A stretch of DNA of 64,000 bases, from the NCBI GenBank assembly GCA_026686845.1, contig JAIVEN010000012.1, positions 15,502,501-15,566,500 of the forward strand, in the 5' to 3' direction. Below, piece by piece: positions 1-10,212 of the stretch. The notes beneath the pieces are model-generated. The model searched no databases, had not been told where the DNA came from, and was given only the letters and a program-made list of their open reading frames with translations. Numbering within the stretch: the first letter of the stretch is position 1; every line of letters starts with the position of its first letter. Made by a program: the position numbers and the translations under genes. Source of the stretch: Adenanthera pavonina. Lineage: Eukaryota; Streptophyta; Magnoliopsida; Fabales; Fabaceae.

Positions 1-1358
1 ATTGTCAGCCCTTGCAGTGAATGCAACTGCAATAAACTATTGTTGTTCAGTAATCTTACTGTCCAGTAATTTGCTAACAACAGTAGCTACCTCTTCAGGA
101 TGGATGAATATAAATTTCTTTGTAAGATTATGAGGCACCAACAATTTCTCATAGAGGTATCTTGAATAGAAACAAAATAAAAAAGAAACATAGGTTAATA
201 TGAAGGCCTAAAGTGAAAAAAATTAAAATTAATAGATTAATATCAAGTACCTTATGTACAAGTTAACATTCACAACCCCGATCCACTTACGATGGATGAT
301 GTAATCAACAATTTCAGCATTGATACTTTCAAATACTACCTTATTATAAATGTTTTTGTCAAATTTCACAAGTTTGTCTACTTTGCCCTTAAGTGAATGT
401 GGTAGAAACTTGACAATCATCCTTCGAAAAGTGTCTCGAACCATATGCTTGGGCAGTTGCATGAGTGGTGGAGCTATTGATTCCTTTGATTGTCCTGACC
501 CTGGGACATTACTCTTCCCCTTTAACTAAGCAACAAAGGTTCACACTATCATTTTTCAAAATCTTGTTTATAACATATTCCAATGGTAATCATATTATGA
601 AATTTCACATAAAAATCGTACATAGTACAATAGTATATATCTTTACTAAGATACCTTTACTAATGGAATAGCAGTGATGAGGTGTGTGGGCCATGCTATG
701 AAGCTGCCCAATGCCATTCCTACTGTTTCCATGTCCCCCACAGGAACAGGCAACCTAGCACCCTTCTCCCAAGCTACCTCAATCGACCCTTTTAGATGAT
801 TTACAGGTATGGGTGCATTGTGAAGCATCTCTTCAGGGCTATTATGCACATACCCCTCTGCAACCATGCACCGATTAGGTGTAACTAACCATAGCAGACA
901 ATATGATTGACCATGTTTCAATCAATGCATTAGAAATCAACAATTTATTAGGGGTAAAAAAAATTATCTCTGAACTTATTAATGAACCTGAGGGGTAACA
1001 GTGTAACTATCTTTGCCACTAGCCACCGCTGGTGGTGTCCCTTGCATTGACTGCATTTGAAGCACCATGTTCATCAATTCAACTAGTCTGAGATGCATCT
1101 GAGATTGAATCTGATATTGTTCCTCAACAATAGCCTCCAATTGGGCGGGGAGTAATCGCCGGTGCAAGAAAAGGGGTGTGAGATAAAAAGTGATGAGGCA
1201 CGGACAAGGAGCGGCTCCTGGCAGGTATCTAAGCGGGAAGGGCATATGAATGAATTGAATGTATACCGAAATGAGAGGGATCTAAAGACTGTATAGCTAT
1301 GGGAATATATGGTTAAGGATAGCTTAATGGAATTGATAGGTACTACCTATACCAACAA

Positions 1359-1470
1359 GGTGCATCTACCTTTTCGGTAGACTATCCCTTAAGAACTCCT
1401 CAGTTAAGCGTGCTTGACTTGGAGCAATTCTGGGATGGTTGACCTCTTGGGAAGGAGGTGTGTGAGTGAG
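1359..1470 (+). promoter_or_regulatory. 5S rRNA-like sequence inside the solo LTR (Pol III internal promoter-like)
   Basis: Starting at GGTGCATCTACC, the sequence follows plant 5S rRNA almost end to end: AAGAACTCCTCAGTTAAGCG (box A region, 1390-1409), TGCTTGACTTGGAGCA, then TGGGATGGTTGACCTCTTGG (box C region, 1431-1450). It diverges after about 1455. It lies about 100 bp inside the LTR start. Cassandra-type TRIM retrotransposons are known to carry 5S sequence in their short LTRs. Here the LTR is far longer. Whether Pol III uses this copy cannot be seen. Confidence 0.75.
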
Positions 1471-2340
1471 GACAAAACACACCAAAAGGGCTTATGTTGG
1501 TTTGTGAAGATAGTCGTCAATCCCAAAGAAGCGACCGGACGTTACAGTAGTGTCCATTCCAGTGGCGTTGTTTCAGCTGAAACTGGTAGAGCTGCAACGA
1601 GATTCAGGATTTTTGTTTAAATCCGGATCTTTTTAGATGATCAGAAAGAAAGAAACGAAAGAGAACCGAGGGAGCTCTACTAGGGTTCGAGTTTTCCAGC
1701 ATCTAGGAGCGATTTTTGGACCTCAAGAGCTTGGATTCAAGTGGGTAAGTGTTCTCTACTCCTCCCTCTCTATTTTCTTTGGTTGGAATTTGGGGTTTTT
1801 CAGTTTTGAGGTTGGATTTCTAGTTTAGGATGAAATCCACCAATTGAAATAGATGAAATGGGGTTAAGGAAGTGTGTTTTAGTGTTCTTGTTGCTTGGAT
1901 GTGAGTTTTGAAGGGTTCATGCATGATTTGAGCTTAACCCTAGGTTGTTTTCGGTTAGGCCTCTTGGGAATCCGAAGTGTATGTGTTTGAGTAGTGTTTG
2001 AATGGTCCCTAAGAGCTTAATAATGCATGAAAGGGGTGTTGGAACCTTGGGTTAGGCCTAAAATGGTTGAATTATGATGTTTGATCATTGGTATATGTGG
2101 TTAATTAAGGTATGATGGTATTATTAAGGTTGTTTGGCTACTCGGAGAAGGCTAGCCATGGGATTGGTGTTCAAGAAAGCTTGAGTGTGGTATTGACACT
2201 TAAGGTAACTAGGTGTTTGTTTATATTGTATTGTCGATATTGTATGATAGTACGTATAGTTGTGTATATATATGCATGTTTCTTTCATACCACGATATTG
2301 ATGTGTTTGTGTGTACTGTTTTTATATATCGTGGTATGCA

Positions 2341-2545
2341 CACAGTTAGATGATGATTATGATTATGATGATGAGATATGTGATGATGACATTGATATGA
2401 TATGACATGATGCATACATGACATTATAATGATTATGATGATGATGATATGATAATACATGACATCACCACATGACATTGTGAGACTGTGATATATGGCG
2501 GATGGGGTGGTGATGATGTGATGATGATATGATGTATGATGATAT
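2341..2545. repeat. GAT/ATG-rich microsatellite region in the solo LTR
   Basis: Irregular runs of GATGAT, ATGATT and GATATGAT extend for about 200 bp. The open reading frames here are low-complexity translations of this repeat. Confidence 0.85.
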
Positions 2546-2548
2546 ATA

Positions 2549-2703
2549 CATAAATATATGTTAGGAAGGATAAGGAAGGAATATGTATATATGTTAGGGA
2601 GAATAAGGATGGAAATATATATATGTTGGGGAGGATAAGGATGGATTATACATGTTAGGGAGGATAAGAATGGATAATATATGTTAGGGAGGATAAGGAT
2701 GGG
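2549..2703. repeat. Minisatellite, about five units of roughly 30 bp
   Basis: Successive units of the type ATATATGTTAGGGAGGATA followed by AGGATGG repeat about five times with small changes (GGAAGG, GGGAGA, GGGGAGG versions). It sits in the middle of the solo LTR. Confidence 0.85.
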
Positions 2704-5532
2704 AACCCTGCGAGGGTGACATGCATTCCATTCATTTCATATTGCATTCATGAATTGTATAAGCTATATATGTATATGTATATGTATATATGTATGTGTG
2801 TGGTTGTTCCTGGTTACTGAGACATTGTCTCACAACCCTCTCTCATGAACTAACCTTTCAGGTGACGGTTCTGGCACTAGTCCGGAGAAGACGCGAGAGT
2901 AGCTACATACGTGGGAATAGTCTGTGTAGTAGTTGTAAAATTGGATAATGTATCTTATGCCAAGTAGGATAGAATGGTTTCTGATGAATGTATGACATTG
3001 GGAGTATTTTATGGATGGATGTATGTATGTTATGTGTATACGTTATGTATGATGAAAGTTGGAATTGGGTCTGATTGGTGTGTTTTAGGGCCGGTAGCCC
3101 GTTTGTCATGTTGGGGTTCCAAGGGCTCGAATCTCAGAGGAGTGGTTCCTTTGGGGTGAAACCTCTTTGGACAAGTTGGTTTGGGAGTTTCGGACCTGTA
3201 TGAATGATCTTTTAGTGACCATTTGCCTTTGGTGGCAATTGGAGATTGTTAGTGGTGAGTTTTAGACAATAAGTGGTCAAAACGGTGTCAGGGGTACAAA
3301 ATCTCCATATGGAGTTGGATTGAGGTAAGATTGGTGTCTATGGATAGATTGGGACAAGATTGACTTGTAGGAATTGGAATAAAGTCAATCGGAGGTCGGA
3401 GCATAAAGTTATGTGCATCGGAAGTTTGCCCCGGAGTGTGGAAGTTGCTAATATGGAATATTAGTATGGGGCGCTGCAACTACAAAGTCCATGCCACAGC
3501 GCCACCAAAGACAGAAGCGATGAAAAAATAGGGGAGGCCGGAGCCGTGGAAGTACTATAGTGACCGCAGCCCAGCCCAGTTTTTTGTGTTTTAGGGTTCA
3601 TTAACGCTGTTCTGAAGCATTGGAGAGTTGTTTTGAGATGTCAGAGTTGTGTTTGGTTGAATTTTGAAGTTTTTGGTCAATTCTAGAGGTATAAGGAGGT
3701 AGGTTGTTACAGTTGAGACCCAAAAAAGGCTTTGTGTGTCACACCAAACCCTACACCCCTAACACGACTAGCATACTCAGGGACCCCCAGTGCCTTGCCA
3801 AGTATATCCTGCCCAACGCTTTCCTCCTCAATAACTTGAGGCATGGAATTAGAGAGTTCATTATATGGAATAAAGAGAAACAAAATAAAAATATTTGCAA
3901 CTAAATAAAAAGTATTTGAAAATATATATGTAAATAAAATATATAATAAAATAATACTAACTGTTGACTCGACAACTTTCCGAACGTTTTCATTGTCAAT
4001 TATCCGATCCTTGTTCTTGCGAGATTCTATCCATAGCTCATGGCGCTATATTTCCCTCCCTTCTGACCCTTCCTTTGATTTCTAATGTATGATCACAAAT
4101 AAGCAAATGTCTAAGCATTTGAACAAAAGTGTCATTCATAGAAATAAGCTATAAAATCACGTACCATCTTATCCTCTATACCATGGTATCCTTAACGACC
4201 CCCTCTATAGGGGTATTGCTGCTTCTTGGCTCTATCACTATTTTCTTGGCTTAATTTCTGTAAAGTAATGCACCAAATTAGCTTTAGTGTCACAAAAACT
4301 AAGATCAAGTACATATGATTAGGTTTAGTCTAACAAAAATCTCACAATGAGATTATAATCAAATGACATACTATGCTATTAATGCACACACCAAACCAGA
4401 ATTTTATCTAACAACTAAATATATGTATTAAAATTAAATGAAGAACAACAATGAGAAAAATTGTTGACCTGAAAAGATTCTTCACGACGCCTCGCAACAA
4501 AAGCATCCCAGTGTTCCTGTGTAATGTATAACTCAAACAACCCAGGCGGATGAACAAGGAAGTTGCCTGCTTCATCTCTCATGAAGAATCTAGTGAGAAT
4601 GGATCGGAAATTTCATAGTGCCACTCCAGCCTTCATATATATGTGACACCTGTGACTATTATTTATGTCAAAAGCAGACTGCAACATACATTACCCAAAA
4701 GAATTATTGTCTCTATATATATACACATATTATAATCAAATGACATACTATTTCATTACCTCTATATCTTCGAAAATGCTATTCTTCACCGGATCAGGGA
4801 CTTTCCTCTAATCCTCGTGAGGATGGGACATTGGAACCTTGAAATTCGCAGCAACCCCAATGTAGCTACTCAATTTTTGTCCACCCTTTCATATTGGATT
4901 ACCTTTCCGATTCCACTCTACATGAATCTTCTGGTAAGTATCTCTGGTGCATATCACCTCTTTCAACACAGTCAAGCCACGCCGATGTTGTTCGATATAT
5001 TTCTCTAACTTGTTTTGACCATGACCATCACCATGACCAGAAGGAGATGCCATTTACCTACAATAAATTTCCAAGAAACATGTAAAATATCAAAGATGGA
5101 AAAAGAATTTAAAACAAATATAAAACATACAAAATAATCAAAAAATCAAAAAATTATACATGTTGAAGGAAATAAAATTCAATCTAAGACAAACAATAAA
5201 TTATATTTGCTAAATCAAATCTTTTCCTCTTTCCTTTTTATAATCTAAGTACCTTCTTGATGGTCATCTCTAACGTAAAGAGCATCATCTCTACCAAGAT
5301 CAGTATCAAGTGATGTCCCATGGAAAGGATCATCCTCAATATCTACATCTTGATATTCTTGGCCATCATTTAGGTTGTCAATTATTTTGTTCATTACCAT
5401 AACAATGGACTACTTCTTATTAGCATGATCAAGGACAAAAAACACTTGTTGATCTTGAGATGCTAAAATAAAAGGTTCATCTTTATACCCCACCCTATTA
5501 AGATCCACTTGAATGAACCCTGAATCATCAAC

Positions 5533-8011
5533 TCAAAGGCCGTTGTTGTTGTCAACCCATTTACAACTGAAGACAGGTACCCAAAATGAGATGTAGTCCA
5601 ATTCCCATATGTGCTTAATTACCCCAAAGTATGACATAAGTGCAAAAATAGGGTTTTTGTCTTTGACACTAGATATATGCATTGATTGAGCTATAAGAGT
5701 TATCCCACTATTTTGCATTGTACTCTTATCATCTTGCTCTTTTGTATAGAATGTGTACCCATTGATAAGATAACTAGTGTAAGAGAGTACATACATGCTT
5801 GGAGCCATAACTAACTTTTTCAACCTATCCGAAACTGAACTACAATTCCTCTCCAACTCCAAGATAATGTGATCTCACAACAAATGTATAAAAAGTCGAT
5901 TATGTTCTTTCGATATCCAACTCTCATTCTTATTGGGGTTTAAGCTTCTAATTCTCTCCTTATGCATTTCCACATATTCATCAACCTCATCTGAGTTGTG
6001 TAAGACATACAGGTGAGCTTACTCCCACTATGTCCTGGAGATACTAACTATTTGACTTTCCTGAATCCCTTTACCATTTGTTCTCCCCAAGTAACAAGAC
6101 TTCGGAAGCCCAATGTTATCAACATTTGATAAGCATTCAGTACAAAATTCAACAGCTTCTTCGGCTATGTACCTTTCAACAATACAACCCTCTGGTCTAC
6201 TTTGATTTTTCACATACCCTTTCAATACCTTCATGTAATGCTCAATCGAGTACATCCATCTCATATAAGCTGGGCCGCACATTTGTATTTCCCTAACGAG
6301 GTGAACTGTTAGGTGAACCATCATGTCAAAGAATGAAAGCAGGAAATACATCTCAAGCTCACACAAAGTGACAACAATTTGTTTTTGCAATGTGGGCAAC
6401 TTCATAGGGTCAATGACTTTGCTGCAAATAGAATTGTAAAAGAAACATAGTTTTGTGATTGTCCCTCATACCTTTTTCGGTAAAATGGACGGTATACCCA
6501 CCGCCAGCATATGCTCCATCAAAACATGGTAGTCATGAGACTTTAGACCCTTTAACTCAAATCTTTCATCGATACAAGGTTTCTAATGTTTGAGGAATAC
6601 CCTCTGGAACTTTAACTGCATGAAGGAATTCACAAAAGGCAATTTTCTTTTTCCTAGATAAAGTATAAGCTGCCGGAGGAGGATAAGTATGTCGTTTCTT
6701 CTTCACTGGTGCCAACTCTCCTCTAATTCCCATAGCAACCAAATCCAATCTCGCCTTCTTACCATCTTTGGTCTTCCCCTTCACATTGAGTAACGTACCA
6801 ATAATGCTATCACAAACATTTTTTCTATAAGTATCACATCAAGGAAGTGTTTCACATACAAGGACTTCCAATATGGCAATTCAAAGAAAATTGACCTTTT
6901 CTTCCACCCACTTGTCCCAATGTGTCTTGCAAAAGGTTTCCCAAAGTTGTTATTCATATCCTATACCTTACAAAACAAGTCCTCACCACTTAATGGCACA
7001 GGTTCTCCTCCTCCTTCTATTTTCCCATCAAAAGCTTTTCTCCACCCTTTGTAACGATGTCCTCGATGCAAAAATCTCTGATGCCCGAGGAAGACAAATT
7101 TCCCACCATGTTCCAATCGAATGGATTGTGTGCCTTCTTCACATATAGGGCACCCAAATTCTCCTTTGATGCTGTATCCAAACAAACTTACAGGATGTCT
7201 AAGATGCCTATCTTTAATTCTTTCTTCCGCATGCCATGTTAAGAGCTTTGCATTCTCCACATTGTTGTACATGCGTCTAAATCTGGGTATGATAGGAAAA
7301 TACCATACCACCTTCAACGGGCTCAATTTTTTCTTCTTATATCATGGGGCATTGCATTTAGGACGCTTGTCTAACCATGAAAATTCTTTCTAAAATAAAA
7401 TGCAATCATTAGGGCAAGCGTGTATCCTCTCGTAGCTCATCCCAATAGAGCTTATCATTCATTTAGCCTCGTATGTTCGGCTAGGAAGCTCATTATCCTC
7501 TAGGAGCATATCCTTTAAAAGTGCAAGTAATTCTGTGAAGCTCTTATCATTACATCAATTGCCTGCTTTCAAGTTGTATAGCTTCAACACAGCTAACAAT
7601 ATTGCGAACTTAGTGCAACCAGAGTATAATAGTTTTTCTGCATCACTTTTTAACTTGTCAAACATCTTCGGACGATCTTGAAGTTCATCCTCAATCACGT
7701 TTGCCATCTATTCAAGACGATCGCCCTTGAATGTACTTGTGTCAAAATCATTCAATCCAAAGCTCTCATTATACCTCATCATTCATCTTACCATGCCTTG
7801 TCCAATGTGTATAACTTCAGTCAATTTCATTGCAAATTAAATGTGACTGCAAGTCAACTACACTAACTAGCCTTCCAAAGCAACACTTCAAGCAAAGGCA
7901 TATAATTTTGTTGGGGTTATCAGCATGCTTAACTGCAAAGCTAACAAACTCTTTTCCTCCATCCCAATATTCCTAAGTCAAACGATTTGTAGACATCCAT
8001 TTCTGATCCAT
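5533..8011 (-). pseudogene. CACTA transposase TNP2 (Transposase_21), decayed
   Basis: TNP2 is the DNA-binding and cutting transposase of CACTA elements. The start is the minus ATG at 8011: MDQKWMSTNRLT, then a stop, then GKEFVSFAVKHADNPNKI, matching the N-terminal transposase-associated zinc-binding domain (CLKCC visible). The Transposase_21 core lies at about 6500-7400, with PRFRRMYNN, LTWHAEERIKD, RHPVSLF and FLGHQRFLHRGHRYKG in the expected order. A block with KARLDLVAMGIRGEL follows (6566-6784). A DUF4218-like block spans 6028-6405 (LCELEMYFLLSFFDMMVHL, RPEGCIVERYIAEEAVEFC), then a DUF4216-like block (5533-5862). Stops and frame changes separate the blocks, so it is not expected to work. 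The family call is firm; exon limits are approximate. Confidence 0.85.
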
Positions 8012-8501
8012 GCTTCTGTTTAACTTGCGTATAAATTTCAACAGAACCTCCCCTAAATTTTGGGCCTCCCAATAATTCTACAATAGCAACTCACGAGAAG
8101 TTAAATATGATGACCCTATGACTTGTTAATTGTACCACCAATTACTAATTTTCAAGTAACCATATACTAATTTCAAGCAACCATAGACCAAAATTAAGCT
8201 ATTTCAAGCAACCATATGCTAATTTCTAGAGAGAAACTGGTAGTATAACAGCTTAAAAATTAAGAGTTTCTTAAGCCTCAAGCTCTCTTTTCTTATGCTC
8301 AATTATTGAATTTTAACAAACTTAAAAATCACAACACAATCAATCATGTTTCAAAGCGATTCTAACAAAACTTTGTATAATCATATATAGCTTTTAACCA
8401 CAAATCCATCCAATCGGCACATATAGTTTTATATAAATATCAACTAATCACAGCAACAATATAGATTGACATCACCAATTTTAGTGAGTTAAAGTAAGAT
8501 T

Positions 8502-9055
8502 GATGTACCTTATAAGCTATGAACTTGATCACCAACCGCAAAGACTTGAACTCTTCCAACAATTATTGATCACACATTAATTAAGCTAAAAATAAATTTT
8601 AAAATCAAATTGACCATTAGATGATTTGGGAATGCCCTTGAATGAACTTGAAAAAAAAATATTAGAACTAATATCTAAAAATAATTTTCAAACTAATATG
8701 TAAAGAATTTTAGACATAAATGATCTAATGTAAGAGAAATTGAGAAACTTAAACTTGAAATTTATATATAAATCAATGCAATAAAAATCAAGATAAATAT
8801 CTAACTAGTAATTGCCATATATTTTTTAAACGATGTACCTTATAAGCTTTGAACTTGATCACCAACTCCAAAGACTTTAACCCTTCCAAGAGTTATTGAT
8901 CACATGTTAATAAAGCTAAAAGTAAATTTTAAAGTTAGATTAACTATTAGATGATTTGGGTATGCCCTCAAATGAACTTGAAAAAAGAATATTAGAACTA
9001 ATGTAAGAGATATTGAGAACCCCATACTTGAAATTTATATATAAATCAAATGAAA
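8502..9055. repeat. Direct repeat of about 220-285 bp, period 330 bp
   Basis: A block starting GATGTACCTTATAAGC (8502) with GAACTTGATCACCAAC and TTATTGATCACA recurs at 8832 in the same order, ending near AAATTTATATATAAATCAA in both. The second copy lacks about 60 bp around the segment after ATTAGAACTAAT. It lies upstream of the TNP2 start and belongs to the CACTA non-coding part. Confidence 0.75.
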
Positions 9056-9437
9056 ATTACTATATATCTATGGCCATTAACTAATTAGTATGTACTTAGT
9101 AGTAGGCACTGGCTTTTGCACCATAACTTTTGGGTTTCATGTCTCCACACTATGGTCCCCCCTTCCTCCCCTTGTTTTCTTTTTCTCATAAGTTGACGTA
9201 CACATGCAAAACAACTCCCTCTCTTTTCTATCTCTCTTTCTGGCTCCTTCTCTTGTCATCTCTCCTCACTTATAATTTGGGTCATCATAGTGAAAGCACA
9301 AAGAATGGACAAAGAAACTAATATTCTAAAGTACACAGAATAGAAAGCTAATACAAAGAGAGTATATTAACTAGAAATTAGAGTAGAAGTAATTCTAAAA
9401 AGCTTTGATCAATTTTTGCTAGATGTGATAATACTAC

Positions 9438-9479
9438 CTTAGAAGCCTCCTCTACTTCAAAGCCCAGTAATAATGAGGC
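9438..9479 (-). other. Possible 14-codon mini-exon
   Basis: On the minus strand a 42-nt open stretch encoding ASLLLGFEVEEASK has a T-rich tract and CAG before it and AAG/GTAGTA after it. It lies on the same strand as the MCRS_N fragment. Removing the CACTA at 9794-14107 brings the two to about 0.8 kb apart. It could be a further captured exon or chance. I do not recognise it. Confidence 0.3.
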
Positions 9480-9799
9480 CTGAAAAAACATGAAACATTT
9501 TTATTTTAACTTCATATGAAGTCAGAACAAAATAAGGTCAACTCAGCATTAACAACATAGACTGCCCTAATTTCCAAGTGAAATAACTTCCTTTTACAGA
9601 AGAAGGTTTAGATCCAACATGAAATTAATGGAAAATTTACATGCAGTCATTCACATTCAAACTTTTGAGCAAAAATTGACATTTTGGAATCAAAATCACA
9701 TCTGATGCATACATAGTTATAATGAGGATATATGTATATGTATATATGATGGAGAATATGTACTCATGGAAGAGACACAGAAGTAGATAAACTCACTAG

Positions 9800-10045
9800 T
9801 ACAAAAAAGTTATTTTAGAGTGGCATAAGAGAACGGTTATATTGAGAAATCGTCTTTGAAAATATGACTGGTGGCATTTTTGTAAATATAATGTTAAATT
9901 TTTAACCTAAGAGGACGGTTGTTATTCAAACTGTCTTGGAAAGTCTTTTTCAAGGACAGGTGTATTTGGGAACCGTTCTCTTACATTTAAATAAAATAAT
10001 TTTTAAAGATAGTCAATGTTAAGCTGTCCTCTTATTTTCAGTAAA
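9800..10045. repeat. Left subterminal repeat array of the 4.3-kb CACTA
   Basis: Repeated GAACGGTT, AAGAGGACGGTTGTT and TTCAAGGACAGGTG motifs in both orientations lie just inside the left terminus. In CACTA elements such arrays bind the TNPA-type protein. Confidence 0.7.
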
Positions 10046-10119
10046 TAGGGTTCAATTCACATTCCCTCCCTCACCTCACTCGACTTTGCGCTCTGATTTT
10101 CTTGCTCTGCCCTGTACTA

Positions 10120-10212
10120 ATGGCGATTTCCACCTCTAGCTTTCACCATCAGCGATTTTCACTTTCAGTTTCACCTTCTGTACTGCCGTGGTTGAACCTA
10201 ACCTATTGCTGA
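10120..10212 (+). other. Short Ser-rich reading frame, possible captured first exon
   Basis: An ATG at 10120 opens a 30-codon frame ending in TGA. It starts MAISTSSFHHQRFSLSVSPS, is rich in Ser and basic residues and has no acidic ones, as chloroplast transit peptides do. It sits in a more GC-rich patch than its surroundings inside the CACTA. This is a weak call. It could equally be chance. Confidence 0.2.

Larger units (their letters stand above)
1260..3711 (+). mobile_element. Solo LTR, about 2.45 kb, inserted in the CACTA second gene
   Basis: The sequence starts TGTATACCGAAATGAG and ends TAGGTTGTTACA, giving TG...CA ends, and it exactly interrupts the transposon reading frame that resumes on both sides. 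It has no gag or pol. Internally it has a 5S rRNA-like stretch near the start, a splice-donor-like GTAAGT (1744-1749), GAT and 30-bp tandem repeats, and a block at about 2860-2900 ending in a GC-rich stretch (AGAAGACGCGAGAG). Length and absence of coding sequence suggest a single LTR left by recombination of a long-LTR element, probably Ty3/gypsy. The flanking duplication is imperfect (ATTGA on the left, with one extra A next to the LTR, against GTTGA on the right), so the exact left end may be a base off. Orientation is taken from the 5S-like segment. Confidence 0.6.
1..5053 (-). pseudogene. CACTA second gene: TNPA-like protein with start of Ulp1 protease domain, broken
   Basis: The start is the minus-strand ATG at 5053 (MASPSGHGDGHG...). 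Exon-like blocks matching plant 'Ptta/En/Spm' proteins follow in order: a block with SSYIGVAANFKVPMSH (near 4.85 kb), one with EHWDAFVARRREESF ending at a GT donor (near 4.5 kb), a short basic block SDRAKKQQYPYRGGR (near 4.2 kb), and VRGVGFGVTHKAFFGSQ (near 3.75 kb). The solo LTR at 1260-3711 then interrupts the gene. It resumes left of 1259 with a coiled-coil-like Gln/Met-rich block (979-1245) and a conserved block at 646-921. A final block at 1-190, FIFIHPEEVATVVSKLL, resembles the region just before the catalytic His of Ulp1-type (C48) cysteine proteases fused in such elements. Several in-frame stops and the LTR insertion mean it cannot make a full protein. Block boundaries are approximate. 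Confidence 0.65.

Noticed and set aside
1359..1470. Functional 5S rRNA gene
   Set aside because: Sequence diverges from about 1455 on, it is a single copy, and it sits inside an LTR.
2112..2478. Frames on both strands in the GAT repeat
   Set aside because: Low-complexity Asp or His runs caused by the microsatellite.
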